The notes below the pieces were generated by a model. That model saw nothing but the letters and a program-made list of their open reading frames with translations, was not told the DNA's origin and did not search any database. Of a DNA stretch of 60,592 bases, positions 8,628 to 15,097 are shown piece by piece. Position 1 is the stretch's first letter, and each line of letters starts with the position of its first letter. Origin of the DNA: a virus; the IMG/VR virus record IMGVR_UViG_3300024507_000435, positions 1-60,592 of that record. One strand, written 5' to 3'. Both the position numbers and the translations under genes were made by a program.

Positions 8628-8628
8628 T
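8599..8628 (+). promoter_or_regulatory. leaderless-type promoter inside the deaminase 3' end
   Basis: TTGACA, 18 bp, TATAAT; ATG at 8635 after 6 nt. The -10 box contains the stop codon of the preceding gene. Confidence 0.85.
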
Positions 8629-8634
8629 AATTAT

Positions 8635-8844
8635 ATGACAGAAAAAGAAAAATTCATTATTAATTACGCTACAACATTTCTTGCAGCTAAAGCAGCACAA
8701 GAATACACATATTGTTGCATGACAGACAACCATGTAAATCTTGTTGAAACTGCTCCAATTGAAGATGCATTTTTCATTGCTAATGAAATTTGGCAAAATG
8801 AAACATTTAAAGAAGAATACAAGAAACTACTTAATGGACTATAA
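8635..8844 (+). CDS. hypothetical protein, 69 aa
   Basis: The start is chosen from the promoter: the ATG lies at the predicted +1, and an upstream start in the same frame would precede the transcript. Helical protein (TEKEKFIINYATTFLAAKAA ... NEIWQNETFKEEYKKLL). No family recognised. Confidence 0.7.
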   Translation: MTEKEKFIINYATTFLAAKAAQEYTYCCMTDNHVNLVETAPIEDAFFIANEIWQNETFKEEYKKLLNGL

Positions 8845-8845
8845 G

Positions 8846-8995
8846 ATGAAAATCTCAACACTGAAAAGAAATCCAACATCACAATCTGGAAAAAATTCTT
8901 GGACAACATCAACATTACATTCATGGACAAATTCCAAGTGTGGTGCAGTTTTTTCATCTTTCACTGCACATTACACTTTTAGATCATGGACGTAA
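8846..8995 (+). CDS. small Ser/Thr-rich protein, 49 aa
   Basis: Starts 1 nt after the previous stop and overlaps the next start by 10 nt. Sequence KRNPTSQSGKNSWTTSTLHS then WTNSKCGAVFSSFTAHYTF. Too short for the usual length cutoffs, but placed exactly in the operon. Function unknown. Confidence 0.5.
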   Translation: MKISTLKRNPTSQSGKNSWTTSTLHSWTNSKCGAVFSSFTAHYTFRSWT

Positions 8996-9348
8996 TCAAT
9001 AATTTAAAAACTATGTTCACACCACAAAATATCATTGATTCCGGCTACAAGCATTTCCCTTTCAAGGACAAGCAAATGTTCAAATATGCTGATTTGTTTT
9101 TCCAAAAGAAAGTAAAGGAAAATGATAAAACAAAGTATTTCATCAACATTTACTACTACATATTTACAGATCTATATAACAAGGTAGGTCCCGCCACCAC
9201 ATTTGAAGTAGCTTTCTATCTACAAAACAATACATGTGTAAATGTGTCATTTTCCGGTGAAACATTTTCTTCAATTGTAGAGATAGAAGAATTTTTTGAG
9301 AATTTCTATAAAAACAACAATTTTGTTCCGGACATTCACAATGAATAA
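8986..9348 (+). CDS. hypothetical protein, 120 aa
   Basis: Overlaps the gene before by 10 nt. Mixed alpha/beta sequence (FTPQNIIDSGYKHFPFKDKQ ... GPATTFEVAFYLQNNTCVNV). No family recognised. Confidence 0.7.
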   Translation: MDVINNLKTMFTPQNIIDSGYKHFPFKDKQMFKYADLFFQKKVKENDKTKYFINIYYYIFTDLYNKVGPATTFEVAFYLQNNTCVNVSFSGETFSSIVEIEEFFENFYKNNNFVPDIHNE

Positions 9349-9409
9349 TGCAATGTTAATTATTATCATTTTAATTATTTTGTACTTTATCTATCAGTCC
9401 GAAGATTAA
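9341..9409 (+). CDS. single-TM micropeptide, 22 aa
   Basis: MNNAM followed by an uninterrupted run of Leu/Ile (LIIIILIILYFIY) and QSED. It overlaps the stop of the 120-aa gene by 8 nt. A short membrane peptide is likely if it is translated. Confidence 0.4.
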   Translation: MNNAMLIIIILIILYFIYQSED

Positions 9410-9424
9410 AATTAAAGGGGTATT

Positions 9425-9685
9425 ATGGTATTATGTAAAAATTGCAAACATTTTGATTCACAATTCGTTGAATGTAATCATCCACAATTCTACAAAATTG
9501 AATATTCACCAGTAAATGGTGCAAGAAAATCTCTTAATATGGAAGTTTACACTAAACTTTCAAAAGAAAATCCAGACAATCCATGTTCTTCAATTTGTTA
9601 TTTACAAAACAAAGATTGTAATTGTTCGCTTTATGAACCAAATTTATTAACAAAAATTCTCAACAAAATTTCAAAATTATTCTAA
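9425..9685 (+). CDS. Cys-rich small protein, 86 aa
   Basis: Preceded by AAAGGGG. Cysteine/histidine pattern CKNCKHFD ... ECNHP ... CSSICYLQNKDCNC suggests a metal site or disulfides. Ends with a hydrophobic-basic helix (LLTKILNKISKLF). The next ATG follows after 1 nt. Function unknown. Confidence 0.7.
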   Translation: MVLCKNCKHFDSQFVECNHPQFYKIEYSPVNGARKSLNMEVYTKLSKENPDNPCSSICYLQNKDCNCSLYEPNLLTKILNKISKLF

Positions 9686-9686
9686 T

Positions 9687-10550
9687 ATGTCCTGTTATCA
9701 CTACATTTACAAACTAGAACTACTTGATGAAAACAATGTAGAAATTCATAATTATTTCGGCAAGAGATCCTGCTCAGTTAACCCTGAGCAGGATTGTCGT
9801 TATATGGGATCACCAAAAACAGCAAAAGAAATTATAAAAAACTGGCCCAAAGAACGTAAGAAAAAAATAATTCTCGAACATCACAAAAATAGAATTAGTT
9901 TGGGTATTGCAGAAGAAAAAATTATCAGAGAAAATATCCACGACAAACCAAAAAACTTAAACTATGCAATAAGTGGAAAAAATTATTATTTAACACCAGA
10001 ACAATTAAGTGAAATTGGTAAAAAAGCATATGCAACAGCATTAGCTAAATTAACTCCAGAACAAAGAAGTGAAAATGGTAAAAAGGGATATGAATCATCA
10101 TTAGCTAAATTAACACCAGAACAATTAAGTGAAATTGGTAAAAAAGGGGGTAAAAAGGGATATGAATCATCATTAGCTAAATTAACACCAGAACAAAAAA
10201 GTAAAATTGGTAAAAAAGGAGCAACAAAATGGTTGGAGAGTAGCACACCAGAAGAAAGAAGTGAAATTGCTAAAAAAAGAGCAACAAAATGGTTGGAGAG
10301 TAGCACACCAGAAGAAAGAAGTGAAATTGCTAAAAAAGGACATATAACAAGAAAATTAAAAAGGATGTCAGCAAACTATACATTAGAGACACCACAAACA
10401 AAAATTTGCTCAATGTGTAAAAAAGAAAAATTATTTTCCCAATATAATAAAAAGAAAGATGGAAAATATAATCTAAGTGCAGAATGTAAAGAATGTCACA
10501 ATATAAAAAATAAAATTTATTACTACAATAAAAAAGAAAAGTTATGGTAA
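9687..10550 (+). CDS. homing-endonuclease-like protein with NUMOD3-type repeats
   Basis: 287 residues. N-terminal part (YHYIYKLELLDENN ... YFGKRSCSVN ... YMGSPKTAKEIIKNWPKE) resembles the GIY-YIG-related cassette found in phage homing endonucleases. The middle (residues 105-225) is a tandem array of about six units of the form LTPEQ-S-IGKKG, like NUMOD3 DNA-binding repeats. The C-terminus has a zinc ribbon CSMCKKEK ... CKECHN. Likely a mobile free-standing nuclease. The catalytic site is not certain, and it could be a DNA-binding relative without nuclease activity. Confidence 0.65.
   Translation: MSCYHYIYKLELLDENNVEIHNYFGKRSCSVNPEQDCRYMGSPKTAKEIIKNWPKERKKKIILEHHKNRISLGIAEEKIIRENIHDKPKNLNYAISGKNYYLTPEQLSEIGKKAYATALAKLTPEQRSENGKKGYESSLAKLTPEQLSEIGKKGGKKGYESSLAKLTPEQKSKIGKKGATKWLESSTPEERSEIAKKRATKWLESSTPEERSEIAKKGHITRKLKRMSANYTLETPQTKICSMCKKEKLFSQYNKKKDGKYNLSAECKECHNIKNKIYYYNKKEKLW
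9990..10340 (+). repeat. tandem repeats inside the homing-endonuclease-like gene
   Basis: Repeated units encoding the LTPEQ/STPEE-(R/L)SEI(G/A)KKG motif. The last two units, at about 10220-10279 and 10280-10339, are nearly identical over 60 nt, which points to recent duplication. Confidence 0.85.
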
Positions 10551-10821
10551 GATAGAATGACAGGGTATTTCGACAGGATAAAAAAGTAGAATAAATAGTG
10601 ACCCATCTCTAATAGTCGATAGAAATGGTGGGGTGTTGTTTTGTTTGGGTATCTATTTATGTGGAAAAAAAGACACAATGTGTCAAAAATGACACATTTG
10701 TGAAAATAGTTGGGAAGTTGTGAAAATGGTTGAAAAGTTGTGGGTACTTTAACTGCTGCGCCATTTTTTCTGAAAATTTTTTCATATTAAAATTTTTTTT
10801 CCAACTTTTTTTCGCCAACAC
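10551..10821. other. AT-rich intergenic stretch with short inverted repeats
   Basis: No convincing gene (only a 10-codon ORF at 10557). It holds an inverted repeat ATAAATAG...CTATTTAT (about 10592-10660, with CCC/GGG continuing the stem), a short palindrome GACACAATGTGTC near 10670, direct repeats of GTTGTGAAAATGGTTGAAAA type near 10690-10740, and A/T runs. It separates the AT-rich genes from the promoter-dense, more GC-rich block. Confidence 0.5.
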
Positions 10822-10850
10822 TTGACATGAACACATGACTTTGCTATACT
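10822..10850 (+). promoter_or_regulatory. promoter of a leadered unit
   Basis: TTGACA, 17 bp, TATACT. The predicted leader of about 63 nt starts AAAAGAG and contains a hairpin GTGTT-CCG-AACAC at 10866-10878. Confidence 0.8.
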
Positions 10851-10919
10851 AAAAGAGTAGACGATGTGTTCCGAACACACAGAAGCTACAAAAAATCAAA
10901 AACTGAGGATAATTACATA

Positions 10920-11120
10920 ATGAACGTTAAGTTTTGCTCTTTCGACAATGAGATTCAGACCGAAAATCCGCTGGTTATTGCTGATTCCTACAATGAATGT
11001 GTTCGAGAAACGCTAAAGATTGGTGAATTCACCGATGAAACTCTGGAAGACATGGTAACTACTCCGAATATTGAGGAAGTTATGGGTTTTTCTGTTAAGC
11101 AGATGCTGGTCCAGGGCTAG
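10920..11120 (+). CDS. hypothetical protein, 66 aa
   Basis: The ATG at 10920 is preferred over an in-frame GTG at 10866 because the GTG lies in the leader hairpin and a GAGGATAA element precedes 10920. Acidic protein (MNVKFCSFDNEIQTENPLVI ... DETLEDMVTTPNIEEV). Function unknown. Confidence 0.7.
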   Translation: MNVKFCSFDNEIQTENPLVIADSYNECVRETLKIGEFTDETLEDMVTTPNIEEVMGFSVKQMLVQG

Positions 11121-11135
11121 TTTTTTTCTGAACAC

Positions 11136-11222
11136 ATGAGAATTCTACTTGTTCCAGCCGTTTTAATCATTTTTTTGCTAATTTTAACAGATTGGTGGAA
11201 TTTTGACGGCTGGAACAAGTAG
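11136..11222 (+). CDS. single-TM micropeptide inside a long inverted repeat
   Basis: 28 residues: MRILLVPAVLIIFLLILTDW then WNFDGWNK. The first and last codons lie in the two arms of a 23-bp perfect inverted repeat, so the mRNA would fold into one hairpin. No clear ribosome binding site or promoter. Coding status is uncertain. Confidence 0.35.
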   Translation: MRILLVPAVLIIFLLILTDWWNFDGWNK

Positions 11223-11228
11223 AATTCT
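11139..11228. repeat. 23-bp perfect inverted repeat, 44-nt loop
   Basis: Arms 11139-11161 and 11206-11228 begin AGAATTCTACTTGTTCCAGC and are exactly complementary. There is no T run directly after it, so it is not a standard terminator. Confidence 0.95.
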
Positions 11229-11244
11229 GGGGGATTTTGAACAC

Positions 11245-11409
11245 ATGGATGAAGAAATTGAAAAATTTGAAAAAATTATCGACGATTTAATGGATATCAT
11301 CCAAAAACGGGATGAAAAAATTGCAAAATTAAGAGAAATTAATTCTGAATTGCAAGATATGGTCGATGAATTGAAAATGCAGATTGAAGAACTTCAAAAT
11401 TCAGATTAA
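11245..11409 (+). CDS. short coiled-coil protein, 54 aa
   Basis: Start at the ATG in GAACACATGGATGAAG; an in-frame upstream start at 11203 would lie within the inverted repeat. Almost entirely charged heptads (EKFEKIIDDLMDIIQKRDEK ... SELQDMVDELKMQIEELQ), so a coiled coil that probably oligomerises. Function unknown. Confidence 0.65.
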   Translation: MDEEIEKFEKIIDDLMDIIQKRDEKIAKLREINSELQDMVDELKMQIEELQNSD

Positions 11410-11421
11410 TAAAAATTAATT

Positions 11422-11448
11422 TTGACAAAATCCTGGATATGGTATACT
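11422..11448 (+). promoter_or_regulatory. leaderless-type promoter
   Basis: TTGACA, 15 bp, TATACT; ATG at 11455 after 6 nt (GAACAC). The spacer is shorter than usual. Confidence 0.65.
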
Positions 11449-11454
11449 GAACAC

Positions 11455-11538
11455 ATGACACTATCAGTTAAAAAAGAAAATTCTTTACTAAAGAAACAAA
11501 TTTTAAGATTAAACTGGAATTATTTTGTTAAAAAATAG
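11455..11538 (+). CDS. basic micropeptide, 27 aa
   Basis: MTLSVKKENSLLKKQILRLN then WNYFVKK. Own promoter with the ATG at the expected +1; the next promoter's -35 box starts right after its stop. An amphipathic basic helix is likely. Confidence 0.5.
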   Translation: MTLSVKKENSLLKKQILRLNWNYFVKK

Positions 11539-11567
11539 TTGACAACCTATTCTTGGACTGATATAAT
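11539..11567 (+). promoter_or_regulatory. leaderless-type promoter
   Basis: TTGACA, 17 bp, TATAAT; ATG at 11574 after 6 nt. Confidence 0.85.
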
Positions 11568-11573
11568 CAAAAC

Positions 11574-11762
11574 ATGTACATCACATTGAAAGTTCAATTT
11601 CCTAATGAAGTGATTAAATTTAAATATTCCAATTTTCATAATGAAGGAGATGTAGAAAATTTCATTTTCTTTCTTAAATGTTTATGGTTAAGATCAGAAC
11701 ATGATTGGGAAAAACTTTTTTTCTATAAAGGAAGAAAACTGGTTGAAACAATGATCCGGTAG
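11574..11762 (+). CDS. hypothetical protein, 62 aa
   Basis: MYITLKVQFPNEVIKFKYSN ... WLRSEHDWEKLFFYKGRKL. Small alpha/beta protein; the -35 box of the next promoter lies in its 3' end. No family recognised. Confidence 0.65.
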   Translation: MYITLKVQFPNEVIKFKYSNFHNEGDVENFIFFLKCLWLRSEHDWEKLFFYKGRKLVETMIR

Positions 11763-11771
11763 TGATATACT
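11743..11771 (+). promoter_or_regulatory. leaderless-type promoter
   Basis: TTGAAA, 17 bp, TATACT; ATG at 11779 after 7 nt. Confidence 0.75.
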
Positions 11772-11778
11772 GTAATCA

Positions 11779-12003
11779 ATGATTACCATTACACAACACA
11801 CAAACACCGGAATTAAAGTTCATGTGAATGCTTGGAAAGCAAACAACATTAATTTTTCAATTTTTATTGAAGATGAAGAATATGATTCCGGTACTACAAT
11901 TGATAATGATATTGTCGGTGAAGCCAAATATTGGGCAAGAGTGACTGTTGCTGATATTGAAAATGGAAGATTAAAGAAAGTTAATGGTCGCTGGTTCATT
12001 TAG
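11779..12003 (+). CDS. hypothetical protein, 74 aa
   Basis: MITITQHTNTGIKVHVNAWK ... KYWARVTVADIENGRLKKVN. Reads as a beta-rich small domain. The next promoter follows directly. Function unknown. Confidence 0.65.
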   Translation: MITITQHTNTGIKVHVNAWKANNINFSIFIEDEEYDSGTTIDNDIVGEAKYWARVTVADIENGRLKKVNGRWFI

Positions 12004-12006
12004 TTG

Positions 12007-12036
12007 TTGACAGTCTGATATTCAGTTTGCTATACT
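12007..12036 (+). promoter_or_regulatory. leaderless-type promoter
   Basis: TTGACA, 18 bp, TATACT; ATG at 12045 after 8 nt. Confidence 0.8.
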
Positions 12037-12044
12037 GGTTTCAT

Positions 12045-12710
12045 ATGACGATCTGGAACATCGACGCAAACGCAAAAACGGTCAAGGGTCAGAAGCTTGG
12101 ATATCAGACCGGAATCATTTATCTGGCTCCTGGTGATTTGTCTGGTCATCAGGTCTGTGCTGGTGCTTCTAAAGAATGTTTGGCATTCTGCCTGAACACT
12201 TCTGGCATGGGTGCATTCTCTAATGTCCAGAATGGACGCATCAACAAGACCAAGAAGTTGTTTGAAAATCGTGAAAAATTTATTGCCCAGGCTTTGAAAG
12301 AACTTGACAAAGCTTGTGCTGCTGCGGTAAAATCTAATCTGGTTCCTGTTTTTCGTCCGAATGGAACTTCTGATCTGCCTTGGTTGGCTAAGGCATTGCA
12401 CACTGCACGTCCTAATGTCCAGTTCTATGATTACACTAAACTGGATCGCCCTTGGGAGCGTGTTTCTGAAAATTACCACTTGACTTATTCTTTCAGTGGT
12501 GATAATATGGAGAAGTGCTTGGAAGCGTTGAAGCATGGTGTTAATGTCGCTGTTGTTTTCGACAAGTTGCCCAAAACTCATTGGGGCTATCCTGTGGTAA
12601 ATGGCGACGAAACTGATCTTCGCTTCTTGGATGCCAAAGGCGTGATTGTTGGATTGAAAGCCAAAGGCAAAGCACGAAACAAAAAATCTGAATTTATTCA
12701 GATTGGCTAG
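12045..12710 (+). CDS. Gp88-like phage protein
   Basis: 221 residues. Start set by the promoter; an in-frame TTG at 12027 overlaps the -10 box. The layout N-AKTVKGQKLGYQTGIIYLAP ... CAGASKECLAFCLNTSGMG ... RINKTKKLFENREKFIAQAL matches what I know as the 'gene product 88' phage family, with a Cys cluster after a short beta segment. The function of the family is unknown. From here on codons become markedly less AT-rich. Confidence 0.72.
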   Translation: MTIWNIDANAKTVKGQKLGYQTGIIYLAPGDLSGHQVCAGASKECLAFCLNTSGMGAFSNVQNGRINKTKKLFENREKFIAQALKELDKACAAAVKSNLVPVFRPNGTSDLPWLAKALHTARPNVQFYDYTKLDRPWERVSENYHLTYSFSGDNMEKCLEALKHGVNVAVVFDKLPKTHWGYPVVNGDETDLRFLDAKGVIVGLKAKGKARNKKSEFIQIG

Positions 12711-12739
12711 TTGACAACCTGACCAAACTGTGAGATACT
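12711..12739 (+). promoter_or_regulatory. leaderless-type promoter of the AAA ATPase
   Basis: TTGACA, 17 bp, GATACT; ATG at 12746 after 6 nt. Confidence 0.85.
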
Positions 12740-12745
12740 AACAAT

Positions 12746-13747
12746 ATGAACATCACGAACTTCGTTGACCAGATGACTGAAAAGCACGGCGGCACCATTC
12801 TTCGTGCTAAGACTATTAAGCAGGAAGCTGAAATTTTCAATGTTCGCATTCCTGTTAAGTTTTGGACTCTTGGTAAGATTTCTCGTGGCATCTTCGATCT
12901 GAACGTGCTGCGAAATGTTAATGGTGTTGCTGAAGCTCCTGGTGAAGTTGTTCCTCTTGTTGTGGAAACTGACGAGGAAATTCTGGAGCGTCAGCGTGAT
13001 GGTTTCTCTTCGATGGATCGCATGGTGGAAGCTGTTATTGAAGGCAAGGTCACGTCGATGATTGTTTCCGGCAATCCTGGCATCGGCAAGACCTACAACA
13101 TCGAAATGATGTTGGAGAATGCTTTCCTTGATGAGAAGATTAACTACACTCCTGTTAAGGGCTTTGTTCGTCCTACTGGCATTTTCCGGATGTTGTGGGA
13201 AAATCGTCATGAAAACAGTGTTTTGCTGATTGATGACGCTGATTCTGTTTTCGATGATGAAGTTGGTCTGAACATCTGGAAAGCTGCTTTGGATAGCACC
13301 AAACGCCGCATGATTTCCTGGAAAACGGAAAAGAAGTGGGAAGATGATGCTGGCGATGAAATTCCTTCCACGTTTGAATTTCGTGGTTCTGTGATTTTCG
13401 TCACCAATCGGGATTTTGATGCCATGATCCAGCAGGGCAACAAAATGTCACCTCACTATCAGGCACTGATTTCCCGTTCGTTCTACTTGGATTTGAATTT
13501 GCGAAATACCCGTGAGTTCCTGATCCGAATCAAGGACGTGGTTCAGAACACCGATATGCTTCACACTCTGGGACTGGAAGAAAACCAGCAGCAGACGTTG
13601 ATGCAGTTTGTGGAGGACAACCACAAGAAGCTGCGGGAATTGTCGCTTCGCATGGTGTTGAAGTTGGCGAAAATTCTGAAGTTTGCGAAGTCTGATGAAG
13701 ATTTCGTGAAAGTTGCGAAATCCACTTGTTTCAAGGTGGCCCGTTAA
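12746..13747 (+). CDS. AAA-type ATPase
   Basis: 333 residues. Walker A GNPGIGKT at 109-116, Walker B VLLIDDAD at 159-166, sensor-1-like VIFVTNRD near 220 and an arginine-rich lid segment. The N-terminal 85 residues are family-specific. Related ATPases of unknown role occur in T4-like cyanophages. A second AAA protein is at 58928-59983. A GGTGGCCC/GGGCCACC hairpin overlaps the stop. Confidence 0.82.
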   Translation: MNITNFVDQMTEKHGGTILRAKTIKQEAEIFNVRIPVKFWTLGKISRGIFDLNVLRNVNGVAEAPGEVVPLVVETDEEILERQRDGFSSMDRMVEAVIEGKVTSMIVSGNPGIGKTYNIEMMLENAFLDEKINYTPVKGFVRPTGIFRMLWENRHENSVLLIDDADSVFDDEVGLNIWKAALDSTKRRMISWKTEKKWEDDAGDEIPSTFEFRGSVIFVTNRDFDAMIQQGNKMSPHYQALISRSFYLDLNLRNTREFLIRIKDVVQNTDMLHTLGLEENQQQTLMQFVEDNHKKLRELSLRMVLKLAKILKFAKSDEDFVKVAKSTCFKVAR

Positions 13748-13755
13748 GGGCCACC
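13735..13755 (+). terminator. hairpin at the AAA ATPase stop codon
   Basis: 8-bp stem GGTGGCCC/GGGCCACC with the TAA stop in the loop; no T run, so termination is uncertain. Confidence 0.5.
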
Positions 13756-13760
13756 TGTGG

Positions 13761-13766
13761 TATAAT
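13761..13766 (+). promoter_or_regulatory. -10 box of first Ser-X repeat gene
   Basis: TATAAT with ATG at 13773 after 6 nt. No good -35 box at the usual distance, where the hairpin lies. Confidence 0.6.
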
Positions 13767-13772
13767 ATAATC

Positions 13773-13958
13773 ATGAAGAAATCAATCTACAAAAGAAATA
13801 TTTGGTCTGCGTCTAGGTCTATGTCTTGGTCTATGTCTGGGTCTTGGTCTGGGTCTGGATCTAGGTCTAGGTCTTGGTATGGGTTTGGGTCTAGGTCTTG
13901 GTCTGGGTCTAGGTCTGAGTCTAGGTCTGGGTCTAGGTCTTATTCTGAAACTGGTTAA
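13773..13958 (+). CDS. Ser-X dipeptide-repeat protein A, 61 aa
   Basis: Start set by the -10 box. Leader MKKSIYKRNIWS, then alternating Ser-X (X = Ala, Arg, Met, Trp, Gly, Glu) with two breaks (WYGFGS), ending YSETG. The DNA is a TCTNGG hexanucleotide repeat. Gene B follows after 6 nt with the same leader; the A-B pair recurs as E-F at 17141-17503. Function unknown. The composition (Ser alternating with Trp, Arg, Gly) implies a disordered or polymerising chain. Confidence 0.7.
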   Translation: MKKSIYKRNIWSASRSMSWSMSGSWSGSGSRSRSWYGFGSRSWSGSRSESRSGSRSYSETG

Positions 13959-13964
13959 TAAACT

Positions 13965-14156
13965 ATGATCAAGAAATCAATCTACAAAAGAAATATTTGG
14001 TCTGGGACTGGGTCTTGGTCTTGGTCTTGGTCTTGGTCTGGGTCTAGGTCTAGGTCTATGTCTGGGTCTGAGTCTGGGTCTTGGTCTGGGTCTTGGTCTA
14101 GGTCTGGGTCTATGTCTGGGTCTAGGTCTTGGTCTTGGTCTGGGTCTGGGTCTTGA
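13965..14156 (+). CDS. Ser-X dipeptide-repeat protein B, 63 aa
   Basis: Leader MIKKSIYKRNIWS identical to that of proteins E and F, then about 25 Ser-X units (Trp, Gly, Arg, Met, Glu). It lies 6 nt after gene A, with no promoter of its own. The TGA stop is part of TTGACG, the -35 box of gene C. Confidence 0.7.
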   Translation: MIKKSIYKRNIWSGTGSWSWSWSWSGSRSRSMSGSESGSWSGSWSRSGSMSGSRSWSWSGSGS

Positions 14157-14181
14157 CGAACACATCAGCCTGTGGTATGAT
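14153..14181 (+). promoter_or_regulatory. leaderless-type promoter of repeat gene C
   Basis: TTGACG, 17 bp, TATGAT; ATG at 14188 after 6 nt. The -35 box grows directly out of the last TCTTGA of the repeat. Confidence 0.75.
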
Positions 14182-14187
14182 ATAATC

Positions 14188-14355
14188 ATGAAGAAATCAA
14201 GAACACAAAAATTTAAGTCTTGGTCTGAGTCTATGTCTATGTCTATGTCTGGGTCTTGGTCTGGATCTTGGTCTGAGTCTGAGTCTATGTCTAGGTCTGG
14301 ATCTTGGTCTGAGTCTGAGTCTATGTCTAGGTCTTGGTCTGGGTCTAGGTCTTGA
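14188..14355 (+). CDS. Ser-X dipeptide-repeat protein C, 55 aa
   Basis: Diverged leader MKKSRTQKFKS, then Ser-X units richer in Met and Glu (SESMSMSMS, SESESMS) with an internal duplication of SGSWSESESMSRS. The TGA stop again lies inside the TTGACA of the next promoter. Confidence 0.68.
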   Translation: MKKSRTQKFKSWSESMSMSMSGSWSGSWSESESMSRSGSWSESESMSRSWSGSRS

Positions 14356-14380
14356 CAAACACACAGAAAGGTGCTAATAT
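14352..14380 (+). promoter_or_regulatory. leaderless-type promoter
   Basis: TTGACA, 17 bp, TAATAT; ATG at 14387 after 6 nt. Confidence 0.8.
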
Positions 14381-14386
14381 AGTTTC

Positions 14387-14596
14387 ATGATGAAATCACG
14401 CATTTCAAGAGTGTGGACTGCATCCAGGTCTGGGGAAAAATCAATCCCTTGTTCCGGTATTAGAACTGGTTCTTGTTATCGACAAATCACTTTCACCGGA
14501 AAGTGGGCAAGAGTCCGTTCTTATATGAAATTGTGGTATGGATTGAAAACTTCAAAAATTGAGTTGACAACTAACCTGAAAGGTGCTAAGATATAA
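14387..14596 (+). CDS. basic protein related to the Ser-X leader, 69 aa
   Basis: MMKSRISRVWTASRSGEKS can be aligned with the KSIYKRNIWSASRS start of Ser-X protein A, but no repeat follows; instead a normal mixed sequence (CSGIRTGSCYRQITFTGKWA). It may be a repeat-free relative or the ancestor of the family. Its last codons overlap the next promoter. Confidence 0.55.
   Translation: MMKSRISRVWTASRSGEKSIPCSGIRTGSCYRQITFTGKWARVRSYMKLWYGLKTSKIELTTNLKGAKI
14564..14592 (+). promoter_or_regulatory. leaderless-type promoter
   Basis: TTGACA, 17 bp, TAAGAT; ATG at 14599 after 6 nt. Confidence 0.85.
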
Positions 14597-14598
14597 TC

Positions 14599-14808
14599 AT
14601 GAGTAACGAACAACTGCACGACCTCATTAACGAATATGTAGAATTGATTGTTGATACAATGGACATGGAGGATCTCATCAATCATGCCTATGAATCCATT
14701 CATGCACGTTTGGAGCAGATGGGGACTGAAGATATTCTGGCAGAAATCACAGAAGTTGCCCCTGAACTCTTGACAGACGACATGGAATCTGGTACACTGG
14801 AACAGTAG
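14599..14808 (+). CDS. acidic helical protein, 69 aa
   Basis: MSNEQLHDLINEYVELIVDT ... EITEVAPELLTDDMESG. Strongly acidic and helical. The next gene shares the hydrophobic/acidic pattern (ELDLLTQVYATKLVESM, EWELAEIVEGSF), and the two may be distant paralogs. Confidence 0.68.
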   Translation: MSNEQLHDLINEYVELIVDTMDMEDLINHAYESIHARLEQMGTEDILAEITEVAPELLTDDMESGTLEQ

Positions 14809-14816
14809 AGGAAAAC

Positions 14817-15035
14817 ATGATTAACGATCTGACTGTAAAAGAATTGGATTTGCTGACTCAGGTTTATGCAACCAAGTTGGTTGAATCTATGAGTGAATGG
14901 GAACTGGCAGAAATTGTTGAAGGTTCCTTCGTTGATGAATTTCGGAAAATGCCGCTGGATGAATACAAGGAACATTTTGATATTCCTGCATTCAAAACTG
15001 CTGTTGATATCGACAAGGGCTTGCGTAAGAAGTAA
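14817..15035 (+). CDS. acidic helical protein, 72 aa
   Basis: 8 nt after the gene before, with AGAGGAAAAC as ribosome binding site, so co-transcribed with it. MINDLTVKELDLLTQVYATK ... DEYKEHFDIPAFKTAVDIDK. The next promoter's -35 box lies in its 3' end. Confidence 0.68.
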   Translation: MINDLTVKELDLLTQVYATKLVESMSEWELAEIVEGSFVDEFRKMPLDEYKEHFDIPAFKTAVDIDKGLRKK

Positions 15036-15079
15036 TTCTGTGGTATACTAGGGTTGTGAGTGAGAGAAACTCACAACCC
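15021..15079 (+). promoter_or_regulatory. promoter and 5' hairpin of the KTSC gene
   Basis: TTGCGT, 17 bp, TATACT (15044-15049). The leader starts as an 11-bp hairpin GGGTTGTGAGT/ACTCACAACCC (15051-15079), followed by AAAAGGA before the ATG at 15098. Confidence 0.75.
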
Positions 15080-15097
15080 ACAAAAAAGGATATAAAT

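Larger units (their letters stand above)
13806..14355 (+). repeat. TCTNGG hexanucleotide repeat tracts of genes A-C
   Basis: Tracts at about 13806-13941, 14000-14155 and 14218-14354. The codon between TCTs is nearly always AGG, TGG or GGG, less often ATG, GAG, GCG or GTG; CGG is not seen. GG recurs every 6 nt. Confidence 0.95.

Noticed and set aside
13977-14189. Long antisense frame encoding an Arg-Pro repeat (and a third frame with Asp-Pro/Gln repeats near 16086-16466)
   Set aside because: These are automatic reverse readings of the TCTNGG repeat; no ribosome binding site, promoter or shared leader on that strand.
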